A stretch of 64,000 nucleotides of DNA from Halomonas qaidamensis (GTDB lineage: Bacteria; Pseudomonadota; Gammaproteobacteria; Pseudomonadales; Halomonadaceae). Within the stretch, counting starts at the first letter, position 1. The number at the start of each line of letters is the position of its first letter. Shown piece after piece: positions 52,323 to 59,702 of the stretch. The notes under the pieces are model-generated. The model searched no databases, was not told where the DNA came from, and was given only the letters and a program-made list of their open reading frames with translations. Position numbers and translations under genes: made by a program. The stretch is from the NCBI RefSeq assembly GCF_025917315.1, contig NZ_CP080627.1, positions 1,302,001 through 1,366,000 on the forward strand, read 5' to 3'.

Positions 52323-53192
52323 ATGGGCTACCTTGTTGGCGTAACGGCGCTGTGGGCGTTCTCTTTTTCGTTGATCGGAGTGTATTTGGCTGGCCAAGTC
52401 GATAGCTATTTCGCAGTGCTCGTCAGAGTAACACTCGCCACGCTGGTCTTTTTGCCGTTTTTACGCCCCAGCTTGCTACGTGGCAGGCAGCGCTTAGCGT
52501 TAATGGCGTTGGGGGCGGTTCAGCTAGGCATCATGTACACCTTTTTTTACCACTCCTTTTTACTGCTATCGGTTCCTGAAGTACTGCTGTTTACGATTTT
52601 TACACCCATTTATATCGCGCTCCTAGATGACTTAATGTTTAAGCGCTTCACGCCTATTTATTTAGTAACCGCCATACTGGCGGTAATCGGAGCGGGCGTT
52701 ATTCGTTACGACGGTATTGATAGTGGATTCTGGCTGGGCTTTTTAGTGGTGCAGGGGGCCAACCTCTGTTTTGCAATCGGGCAGGTGGGCTATCGGCGGC
52801 TAGCCGCTGATTTGCCGCCTACCTTGGCATGGCATAACGTTTTTGGCTGGTTCTTCGTTGGTGCGATGGTGGTCGCACTTCCCGCATTTTTACTCTTTGG
52901 TAATACGGCTGCACTCCCTACTACCCCAGTACAGTGGAGCGTATTGGCATGGCTTGGATTAGTCGCGTCTGGAGTGGGTTATTTCGCCTGGAACCAAGGC
53001 GCCACTAAAGTAGATGCGGGAACGTTAGCGGTAATGAACAATGCGCTAGTGCCCGCTGGCCTAGTGGTTAATTTGGTGATCTGGAATCGCGATGCGGAAA
53101 TCGGTAAGCTACTTTTAGGTGCTGCAATCATGGCCGCCTCGCTGTGGTTAAATCACTGGTGGTTACAGCGCCGTCACGCTATATCTGTCTAA
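52323..53192 (+). CDS. EamA (DMT) family transporter
   Basis: About 289 residues in ten hydrophobic segments, two EamA repeats (GVTALWAFSFSLIGVYLAG and GFLVVQGANLCFAIGQVGYRRL). The family exports or imports amino acids and other metabolites. ATG 52323 follows GAGG by 6 bases; a longer frame begins at 52254 without support. Single gene. Confidence 0.85.
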   Translation: MGYLVGVTALWAFSFSLIGVYLAGQVDSYFAVLVRVTLATLVFLPFLRPSLLRGRQRLALMALGAVQLGIMYTFFYHSFLLLSVPEVLLFTIFTPIYIALLDDLMFKRFTPIYLVTAILAVIGAGVIRYDGIDSGFWLGFLVVQGANLCFAIGQVGYRRLAADLPPTLAWHNVFGWFFVGAMVVALPAFLLFGNTAALPTTPVQWSVLAWLGLVASGVGYFAWNQGATKVDAGTLAVMNNALVPAGLVVNLVIWNRDAEIGKLLLGAAIMAASLWLNHWWLQRRHAISV

Positions 53193-53308
53193 TTAATTCA
53201 AGCCATTGTTTTTGCCCAGGGGAGCTTGCGTTTCTGCATTACACTGGGCAATTTGCTCGATACCCTCATACTCTCCATAATGTGGGCTGATGCCAGCGAG
53301 AGTTGTCC

Positions 53309-54301
53309 ATGTCTAACACCCCATCGTCAGGTTTAGCACCCTTGAGCCAGGCCCAACAAACGCAGCCTTTCGAAACGACGTCTTTTAAGACGAGGCCTTC
53401 TAAAGCAGCGCCTTTTAAGACAGCGCCTTTTAAGACAATAGGCTTAATCGGCCGTTTAGGCAGCGATAAAGTGGTCGATTCGCTCAAAAGGCTGGTCAAC
53501 TATTTAGTTACCCATGATTATAAAGTATTGATTGAGGATCGGACGGCAACGGCGTTACCGGATCATGGGCTGCCTGAAGCCAGCCGCCGCATACTTGGAG
53601 AGTTATGCGATCTTGTCATCGTTGTTGGTGGCGATGGCAGCCTTCTGGGCGCCGCACGCACGCTATGCCTTAGTGGTACGTTAATATTAGGCGTCAACCG
53701 TGGGCGGTTAGGCTTTTTAACCGATATTTCTCCCGATGAGTTGGAAAGCCGGGTTGGTGAAGTGTTAGCGGGTGAGTTTGAAGTTGAAGAGCGTTTCTTG
53801 CTTGATGCCGTGTTGTATCGAAACGGTAAAGCGGTAGGTAGCGGTGTTGCGCTCAATGAAGTGGTGGTTCATCCCGGTAAAGCGGTACGAATGATTGAGT
53901 TCGAACTGTTTATTGATGGGCAGTTTGTGTATAGCCAGCGTAGTGATGGCTTAATTATTGCTACGCCGACAGGTTCAACTGCCTATGCTCTTTCGGGGGG
54001 TGGGCCGATCATGCATCCCAAGCTTGATGTGGTGACGTTAGTCCCCATGTTTCCCCACACGCTTTCAAGCCGTCCTATTGTGATTGACGCTGCCAGTGAA
54101 ATCCGTATCCATATTGGTGAAACCAATCAGACCTATCCCCATATCAGTTGCGATGGACAAACCCGTGCAGTGGCTAAACCAGACGATGTGCTTGTCATAC
54201 AACGCAAACCAGAGCGTGTACAGCTAGTTCACCCTATTGGGCATAATTTTTATGAAGTGCTGCGCAGCAAGCTCGGCTGGAGCCATCGGCTAGGGGATTA
54301 A
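53309..54301 (+). CDS. nadK: NAD kinase with N-terminal repeat extension
   Basis: About 330 residues against about 290 in E. coli. The kinase body begins at IGLIGRLGSDKVVDSLKRL; the GGDGSLLGAAR motif (ATP/NAD site) and NRGRLGFLTD and ATPTGSTAYALSGGGPIMHP follow. It makes NADP from NAD. The first approx. 45 residues are an extra, Thr/Lys/Pro-rich stretch made of five-residue repeats. ATG 53309 with GCGAG about 8 bases upstream; TTG 53303 is alternative. One base before the phosphoesterase gene. Confidence 0.9.
   Translation: MSNTPSSGLAPLSQAQQTQPFETTSFKTRPSKAAPFKTAPFKTIGLIGRLGSDKVVDSLKRLVNYLVTHDYKVLIEDRTATALPDHGLPEASRRILGELCDLVIVVGGDGSLLGAARTLCLSGTLILGVNRGRLGFLTDISPDELESRVGEVLAGEFEVEERFLLDAVLYRNGKAVGSGVALNEVVVHPGKAVRMIEFELFIDGQFVYSQRSDGLIIATPTGSTAYALSGGGPIMHPKLDVVTLVPMFPHTLSSRPIVIDAASEIRIHIGETNQTYPHISCDGQTRAVAKPDDVLVIQRKPERVQLVHPIGHNFYEVLRSKLGWSHRLGD
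53391..53437. repeat. 15-bp minisatellite in nadK
   Basis: Two exact tandem copies of GCGCCTTTTAAGACA (53408-53422, 53423-53437) follow a degenerate copy at about 53392-53407. They encode five-residue units (TSFKT, RPSKA, APFKT, APFKT) preceded by a PFET-like unit. Since the unit is a multiple of three bases, length change would keep the frame. Confidence 0.7.
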
Positions 54302-54302
54302 C

Positions 54303-55289
54303 ATGGAGGGCTACGATTTAATTGGCGATGTACATGGGTGTGGTGCAACACTTGCAGCGTTATTAGAGCGGCTTGGCTATCATCAGCGGGGTGGGGTATA
54401 TCGACACCCTCGCCGAAAAGTGATCTTTTTAGGCGACTTGATCGATCGTGGACCACGTATTCGTCTAGCAGTTACGATTGCACGCCGAATGGTTGAAGAG
54501 GGTGAAGCACATATTGTCATGGGTAACCATGAGTACAATGCTCTGGCTTATACGCACCCCGCCCCCCCTGGTAGCAACAAGCGCTGGCTGCGCGAACATA
54601 CACCGCGTCATAACCGTATTATTGAAGCCACGCTAGCTCAATACCGCGATTACACCAATGAGTGGGAAGATACCCTGGCGTGGTTTAAGACCATTCCTTT
54701 ATGCCTAGAGCTGGACGGAATTCGTATAGTTCATGCCTGCTGGGATGAAGAGTTGATTAGACAGCTTAAACAACGCGCTCCCAATGCCTGCATGGATAGC
54801 CACTTTTTGGTTGAGTCCACCGACCCCTCAACGCAAGCCTTTCGTATACTTGATCGCTTAACCCGCGGCCCTCATATACCGTTACCTAAAGGCATTGCGA
54901 TACATTCTGGTGATGGCTTCACACGGCAGAGTTTTCGTGCGCATTTTTGGTCGGCTAACCCTCAACAATGGGGGGATGTAGTATTTCAGCCAGATAACCT
55001 TCCTGGTGATTTGGAGACTAGAACGCTAACTAACGCCGAGCGCCAGCGCCTTAGCTACTATGGCCCTGAACAGCCACCCCTATTTATCGGTCATTACTGG
55101 TGCGAAGGGATTCCTGCCTTGCCAGCACACAATATTGCTTGCTTGGATTACAGTGCTGTGAAATTTGGCCGACTGGTTGCTTATCGCTGGAGCGGCGAAG
55201 CGCAGCTCAATGCCGATCATTTTGTGTGGATACAGGTACCAAAAGAAGAGCGTGCGCTGCCAAAGCCGTGGGAAATAGATTTCGATTAA
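54303..55289 (+). CDS. Metallophosphoesterase (PrpE/ApaH-like)
   Basis: 328-residue calcineurin-fold enzyme. Metal-binding motifs GDVHG (8-12), GDLIDRG (44-50), GNHE (79-82), and the C-terminal GHYW with its His. Candidate substrates include dinucleoside polyphosphates or protein phosphates; not fixed. ATG 54303 is one base after the nadK stop, so translation of the two is probably coupled. Confidence 0.88.
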   Translation: MEGYDLIGDVHGCGATLAALLERLGYHQRGGVYRHPRRKVIFLGDLIDRGPRIRLAVTIARRMVEEGEAHIVMGNHEYNALAYTHPAPPGSNKRWLREHTPRHNRIIEATLAQYRDYTNEWEDTLAWFKTIPLCLELDGIRIVHACWDEELIRQLKQRAPNACMDSHFLVESTDPSTQAFRILDRLTRGPHIPLPKGIAIHSGDGFTRQSFRAHFWSANPQQWGDVVFQPDNLPGDLETRTLTNAERQRLSYYGPEQPPLFIGHYWCEGIPALPAHNIACLDYSAVKFGRLVAYRWSGEAQLNADHFVWIQVPKEERALPKPWEIDFD

Positions 55290-55403
55290 TGGGAGTGATT
55301 TTTAGCTTTACATACCGTTACATATTTTTTTCAAAATAGCTGAACTAACGGTGTTGTCGGTTATCAGAGTAAGTGTTCCCTTGAATGATCCCTTGCTTTT
55401 TTT

Positions 55404-55432
55404 TCCGGCGGCCCCCTCCGCCGGATTTTTTT
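55404..55432 (+). terminator. Terminator after phosphoesterase
   Basis: TCCGGCGG (55404-55411) pairs with CCGCCGGA (55418-55425) around CCCCCT, followed by seven T (55426-55432). It probably ends the nadK-phosphoesterase unit and insulates the rhomboid gene. Confidence 0.85.
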
Positions 55433-55496
55433 CGTCTATCCGTTGGTGACGCGGCGCGCTGTCGCGCTAATATTTATTGGTTGAAAGGAACCTGCC

Positions 55497-56348
55497 ATGC
55501 ATCCAGTAATGCTCTTACCCACGGACGCAGATACCAAAGAACTGCGTAAGGCGCTGTGGCACTACCGCATTGGTCACCGTATTACTGATGAGGCAGACGG
55601 CCAACTGCTATGGGTTGCCGACCCGCGCCAGCAAGATGAAATGAAAGTACTCGTTAGCTGCTGGGAGCGAGGTGAGCCACTAATCACTACTGCCCCTAGA
55701 TCGAGCCGCCAGACCCCAGCCCGTCATTTCTTACCCATGCTGCGCCAAGTACCGGTTACTGCGCTGATGATTGCTATTAGCCTAGCGGTGTTCGCGCTGA
55801 CTGGGATATTTGGTGATCTGCTAATTGTAAAACTCACCATTGTTTCGGTGGGGGTCGCCGGCGGTCAGCTCGTATATGGCAGCCTTAGTGATACGATAAT
55901 GTCTGGTCAATTATGGCGTTTATTGTCGCCTGCATTCTTACATTTTGGCTGGATGCATTTGATCTTTAACCTAATGTGGGTTTGGTACTTCGGACGTCAA
56001 ATTGAGCAGCTTCAAGGTAGTCGTATCATGCTGCTACTGCTTATCGTGGCAGGTATTGGTGCTAACATCGCCCAGTACATTACCGGCACGGTGTTGTTTG
56101 GCGGTATGTCTGGCGTTGTTTACGCCTTGCTGGCTCATGTGTGGTTGATGTCCTATCGTGCCCCGCAAAGCGGATTTTTCGTCCCCCAGATGTTGGTAGT
56201 CTTCATGCTGGGCTGGATGGTATTTACGATGACCGATATTGCCGGCAGCGTGGGCTTTGGTAACGTAGCCAATGAAGCACACTTGGGCGGGCTGCTCGTG
56301 GGGCTGGTCACGGGCTGGTATTATTCCTCCAAACGAAGCAAACACTAA
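55497..56348 (+). CDS. glpG: Rhomboid intramembrane serine protease, GlpG-like
   Basis: 283 residues. N-terminal cytoplasmic domain of about 75 residues, then six helices. Catalytic Ser205 in GGMSGVVYA and His262 in NEAHLGGLLVG form the rhomboid dyad, with HFGWMHLIFNLMWVWYFG as the helix 2 block. It cleaves transmembrane segments of other proteins. ATG 55497 after AAGGAAC. It begins a unit with yeaC and the DUF2797 gene. Confidence 0.9.
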   Translation: MHPVMLLPTDADTKELRKALWHYRIGHRITDEADGQLLWVADPRQQDEMKVLVSCWERGEPLITTAPRSSRQTPARHFLPMLRQVPVTALMIAISLAVFALTGIFGDLLIVKLTIVSVGVAGGQLVYGSLSDTIMSGQLWRLLSPAFLHFGWMHLIFNLMWVWYFGRQIEQLQGSRIMLLLLIVAGIGANIAQYITGTVLFGGMSGVVYALLAHVWLMSYRAPQSGFFVPQMLVVFMLGWMVFTMTDIAGSVGFGNVANEAHLGGLLVGLVTGWYYSSKRSKH

Positions 56349-56359
56349 AGGTGCCTACG

Positions 56360-56644
56360 ATGAGCGACATGACCTTCGATAAAATGATTAACCAAATGAC
56401 GCCCGCTATTTATGAAAGCCTTAAACAGGCGGTTGCGTTGCGGAAATGGCCTGATGGTCGATATTTAACGCCTGAGCAGACGGAACTGTGCTTGGAAGCG
56501 GTCATACGCTTTGAAGTGGAAAATAACGTTCCTGAAGAGAATCGCGTAGGTTATCTAGAACGCCGTACGTGTGGTGCTGGCGCGACTGGTGCAGGCGTTA
56601 CGCCTGAAATGGCAGGCCTTGCCCGGGATGCCACGCGTGACTGA
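56360..56644 (+). CDS. yeaC: YeaC family protein (DUF1315)
   Basis: About 94 residues of the YeaC/DUF1315 family: DKMINQMTPAIYESLKQAVALRKWPDGRYLTPEQTELCLEAVIRFE. Function unknown. ATG 56360 has AAAGG about 8 bases before; GTG 56351 is less likely. Its 3' end overlaps the DUF2797 reading frame by about 17 bases, indicating coupling. Confidence 0.88.
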   Translation: MSDMTFDKMINQMTPAIYESLKQAVALRKWPDGRYLTPEQTELCLEAVIRFEVENNVPEENRVGYLERRTCGAGATGAGVTPEMAGLARDATRD

Positions 56645-57494
56645 TGACTTGTTTGCCTCAGTAGTATCCCCGGTGCAAGGGTGTTTGCAGAAAATGGCGG
56701 CGGATGTACCTAGCCGCCTAGGTGATCCGGTGGTGTATCACCTTCGTGCGGGTGAGCATCGAATGCTACTGAATGAGCGTATCGGCTCGCCGATGCGTCT
56801 TACCTGGAGCGGTGCAATTGCCTGTACCCACTGTGGGCGTGCCACTAAAAAAAGCTTTGCCCAAGGCTACTGCTACCCTTGTTTTAAGCGCTTAGCCCAG
56901 TGTGATACATGCATCATGAAACCCGAGACTTGCCACTATCATCAAGGCACTTGTCGGGACCCCGTGTGGGGCGAAAAACACTGCTTCCAACCTCATATTG
57001 TTTACTTAGCGAACTCTTCCGGTTTGAAAGTGGGCATCACCCGGAAAACGCAAATGCCAACCCGCTGGCTGGATCAAGGTGCTATTCAGGCGCTACCTAT
57101 TCTTGAGGTAAAGACCCGACAACAGTCTGGTCTTGTCGAAATGCTCTTTAAAGAGGAAGTGGCCGACCGCACTAACTGGCGTGCCATGCTAAAAGGCGAT
57201 GTGAAACCACTGGATTTATGTGCTGAGCGCGATCGTCTTTTCAGCCTGTTAAATGAAGGGTTAGGGCAATTACGTGACGTGCACGGTGCGGATGCCATTC
57301 GTAGCTTGGATGAAACGCCGTTGGACTTTCATTATCCCGTGGCGACTTTTCCTAGTAAGGTGACTTCCCATAATTTTGATAAGCAGCCGCTAATTGAAGG
57401 TACACTTCAAGGGGTAAAAGGGCAGTACCTAATTTTTGATACTGGGGTTATTAACCTTCGTAAATTCACCGGTTACGAAATCGTTGTAGGGTAA
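56628..57494 (+). CDS. DUF2797 protein, zinc-finger with GIY-YIG-like segment
   Basis: About 288 residues. A Cys-rich block (CTHCGRATKKSFAQGYCYPCFKRL, then CDTC...CHYHQGTC...KHC) can bind zinc; it is followed by HIVYLANSSGLKVGITRKTQMPTRWLDQGA, which looks like the first strand and motif of GIY-YIG nucleases. The rest is a helical/beta region. Activity is unproven. Start uncertain: ATG 56628 used here, GTG 56637 also possible. Overlaps yeaC and belongs to its operon. Confidence 0.8.
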   Translation: MPRVTDDLFASVVSPVQGCLQKMAADVPSRLGDPVVYHLRAGEHRMLLNERIGSPMRLTWSGAIACTHCGRATKKSFAQGYCYPCFKRLAQCDTCIMKPETCHYHQGTCRDPVWGEKHCFQPHIVYLANSSGLKVGITRKTQMPTRWLDQGAIQALPILEVKTRQQSGLVEMLFKEEVADRTNWRAMLKGDVKPLDLCAERDRLFSLLNEGLGQLRDVHGADAIRSLDETPLDFHYPVATFPSKVTSHNFDKQPLIEGTLQGVKGQYLIFDTGVINLRKFTGYEIVVG

Positions 57495-57635
57495 GCGTCA
57501 TCCTCTCCCTAACTGTTTCTTTTAACTGACTATAACTGCCTATCCTTGTTATTGAACCTAGCCAGAGTCGCTTTTGTTAACTAAGGTTATTAGGGTGAAA
57601 TCCTATTCTGCCTTACGCAACGCAAGGAAGCCTCG

Positions 57636-58061
57636 ATGCCATGGCTAAAACTGCTGCACATCGCCGCGCTGGTCATCTGGTGCGGCGCACTTCTTTATTT
57701 ACCCGCTCTACTTTTGTATGCACTCCAGTTGCGTAAAGACGCTGGTTTCGCGCAAGGCACTCCCCCGATGCCGCGTTTTTTCTACAACTCCATTGCGACG
57801 CCCGCTGCTTTGGCTGCTATTGCATCTGGCACGCTTTTGTTTTTGCTAAATGGGCTTCTTGGAGGGTGGTTAATTCTTAAGCTGGGAGCGGTAGTACTAA
57901 TGGTGGCTGCCCACGGCTGTTTTGGCTGGCTGATTTTGCGGTTGGAAATGGGGATTTTCACAGGTGTTAAAGCCGCCAGCCTGTGCGCTTTAGTGCTCGC
58001 GCTAACGGGCATATTGGGTGTGCTTGGGTTGGTGCTTTCTAAACCATTGGCTTGGGGATAA
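57636..58061 (+). CDS. CopD family membrane protein
   Basis: 141 residues, four hydrophobic helices, starting LKLLHIAALVIWCGALLYLPALLLY, typical of the CopD/HemJ-type fold with a His that could bind haem. In this place it is likely an accessory gene of the cytochrome oxidase module. The start is ATG 57636 with AAGGAAG. It is separated from coxB by the opposite-strand DUF2231 gene. Confidence 0.75.
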   Translation: MPWLKLLHIAALVIWCGALLYLPALLLYALQLRKDAGFAQGTPPMPRFFYNSIATPAALAAIASGTLLFLLNGLLGGWLILKLGAVVLMVAAHGCFGWLILRLEMGIFTGVKAASLCALVLALTGILGVLGLVLSKPLAWG

Positions 58062-58101
58062 TGTGATGAAAGTTATCCCATTTATAGCCATGGTCGTGCC
58101 C

Positions 58102-58569
58102 TTAAGACAACTTCTCAACTTCGACGCCGACGGCGTGCTCGTATACCAATTGGCCGCCCAGCCAGCCTGCCAACGCGATCAGGCTGGCAGTTACCAGCGA
58201 AATAGCCAAACCCCAAGGCAGCACGGCGTTGGGTTCAGTAAAACGCAAAAGCCAGTTCAAAGACGCCAGCGAAAGCATGACGACGGCCACAATCGCGTGG
58301 CTCCAGCCAGTTATCAGGCGGCGGATTCGCGCCACAGTGACCAGGTCAATAATACCTGCTACCGAGGCAATCCAGCCGCCAAACGCGCCTACTCCTGCCA
58401 ACCACAAACCGCTGCGCAGCCAGAAGGGGTCTTGGGTATACCAGAAGGCCAGGTCGCTAGCGACCAGTGCCATCAGGGCGGCCACTGGAAAGTGAATCAT
58501 CACTGGGTGAAGCGGGTGGCCAGCCAGCGAAGCGCGGCTTTTGATCGAGCGTTGGCGAGTATGTGTCAT
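58102..58569 (-). CDS. DUF2231 domain membrane protein
   Basis: About 155 residues with four membrane helices and the DUF2231 block HPLHPVMIHFPVAALMALVASDLAFW near the N-terminus, which often marks haem- or redox-linked small membrane proteins. Third helix GGWIASVAGIIDLVT. ATG 58569 is 5 bases after CAGGAAG. It runs opposite to the oxidase genes on both sides and may share their promoter region, since coxB starts 69 bases away. Confidence 0.8.
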   Translation of the reverse strand: MTHTRQRSIKSRASLAGHPLHPVMIHFPVAALMALVASDLAFWYTQDPFWLRSGLWLAGVGAFGGWIASVAGIIDLVTVARIRRLITGWSHAIVAVVMLSLASLNWLLRFTEPNAVLPWGLAISLVTASLIALAGWLGGQLVYEHAVGVEVEKLS

Positions 58570-58637
58570 GGTCACTTCCTGTGGTTAGACAAAGTGAAAG
58601 AGTCGGTCAGATCAACTGCACTTCAGGGAAACCGCTA

Positions 58638-59702
58638 ATGAGGGAACGCAATAGCGAAATATCCATCATGATTTCATATTTATCGTCGCGATGGTTCCGG
58701 CGAATAGCTTGCTTACTTGGAACTTTGCTGCTGCTGAGCTTAGCGGGCTGTGCAGGCGATAGGTCTATCTTAGACCCTGCTGGGCCTGCTGCGCGAGACG
58801 TGAGGCTAATTTGGTGGGTAATGCTTGGGTTTGCCACCGTTGTGCTGATCGTGGTGACAGCACTTTGGCTTTACGCCTTTAAACCAAGAAGCGTGCTGCG
58901 TACACCTGCCCAGGAGCGCCGCATCGCTCGTCGCTGGATTGTTGGTGGCGGCATCATGTTGCCAGTGGCCACTATTACCGCGCTATTACTGTTTGGCGTG
59001 CCCGCCGGGCAGCGAATGCTAACGCTACCCATGGGTGAGCCGCCAGAGGTCATTGAGGTGATTGGTCATCAGTGGTGGTGGGAAGTGCGCTATCCCGGCG
59101 CTGAAGGTGGTGAGGTTGTTACCGCTAATCAACTGGTGATGCCTGCAGGTGAGCCAGTGGATTTTCACGTCAGCGGTGCTGATGTGATTCATGCATTTTG
59201 GGTGCCTCGGCTGGGGGGGAAAATAGATATGTTGCCGGGCCGCGTAAATAAAATTCGTTTACAAGCCGATGAGCCCGCGGTGTTTGGTGCGCAGTGTGCC
59301 GAACTTTGCGGCGTGGGCCACGCCCATATGCAGTTGCATGTGGAGGCCTTGCCGCGCAGCGAGTTCGAGGCATGGTTAACTGCAAGACAAGAGTCGGCGC
59401 TTAGCGAACTGTCCGTTGCCGATGCTACCTACGACGACGCGCGTGATGCCTTTATGACACATTGTGCCCGCTGCCACCAAGTAGCGGGCGTTAGTCAGGG
59501 AGGCATCGGTCCAACGCTTTCAGATGTGGGCGGTCGCGCCACGCTAGGAGCAGGGGTGATTGCCATGGAAGAGGGAGCTGTTAGTCACTGGTTGCAGCAT
59601 CACCAAACGCTAAAGCCAGGCAATAAGATGCCTACCCACAGTGATATTGAAACGGACACCTTGGATGCCCTGGGTGCTTGGCTGGAGGCCTTGTCACCAT
59701 GA
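58638..59702 (+). CDS. coxB: Cytochrome c oxidase subunit II with fused cytochrome c
   Basis: About 354 residues. Lipobox LSLAGC with Cys38, two membrane helices, then the CuA domain: His185, Cys220, Cys224, His228 and Met231 (CAELCGVGHAHM) are the CuA ligands expected. After it comes a class I cytochrome c domain with CARCH (Cys276, Cys279, His280) and a Met in GNKMP: a caa3-type oxidase. ATG 58638 has AGGGA at 8 bases; start at 58668 lacks a site. ATGA overlap with the next gene. Confidence 0.93.
   Translation: MRERNSEISIMISYLSSRWFRRIACLLGTLLLLSLAGCAGDRSILDPAGPAARDVRLIWWVMLGFATVVLIVVTALWLYAFKPRSVLRTPAQERRIARRWIVGGGIMLPVATITALLLFGVPAGQRMLTLPMGEPPEVIEVIGHQWWWEVRYPGAEGGEVVTANQLVMPAGEPVDFHVSGADVIHAFWVPRLGGKIDMLPGRVNKIRLQADEPAVFGAQCAELCGVGHAHMQLHVEALPRSEFEAWLTARQESALSELSVADATYDDARDAFMTHCARCHQVAGVSQGGIGPTLSDVGGRATLGAGVIAMEEGAVSHWLQHHQTLKPGNKMPTHSDIETDTLDALGAWLEALSP

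Noticed and set aside
53193..53308. Extra small gene between the EamA transporter and nadK
   Set aside because: Only short frames without ribosome binding sites; nothing supportable.
58018..58638. 206-residue plus-strand reading frame
   Set aside because: Antisense to the DUF2231 gene, which has clear family blocks; low-complexity composition.
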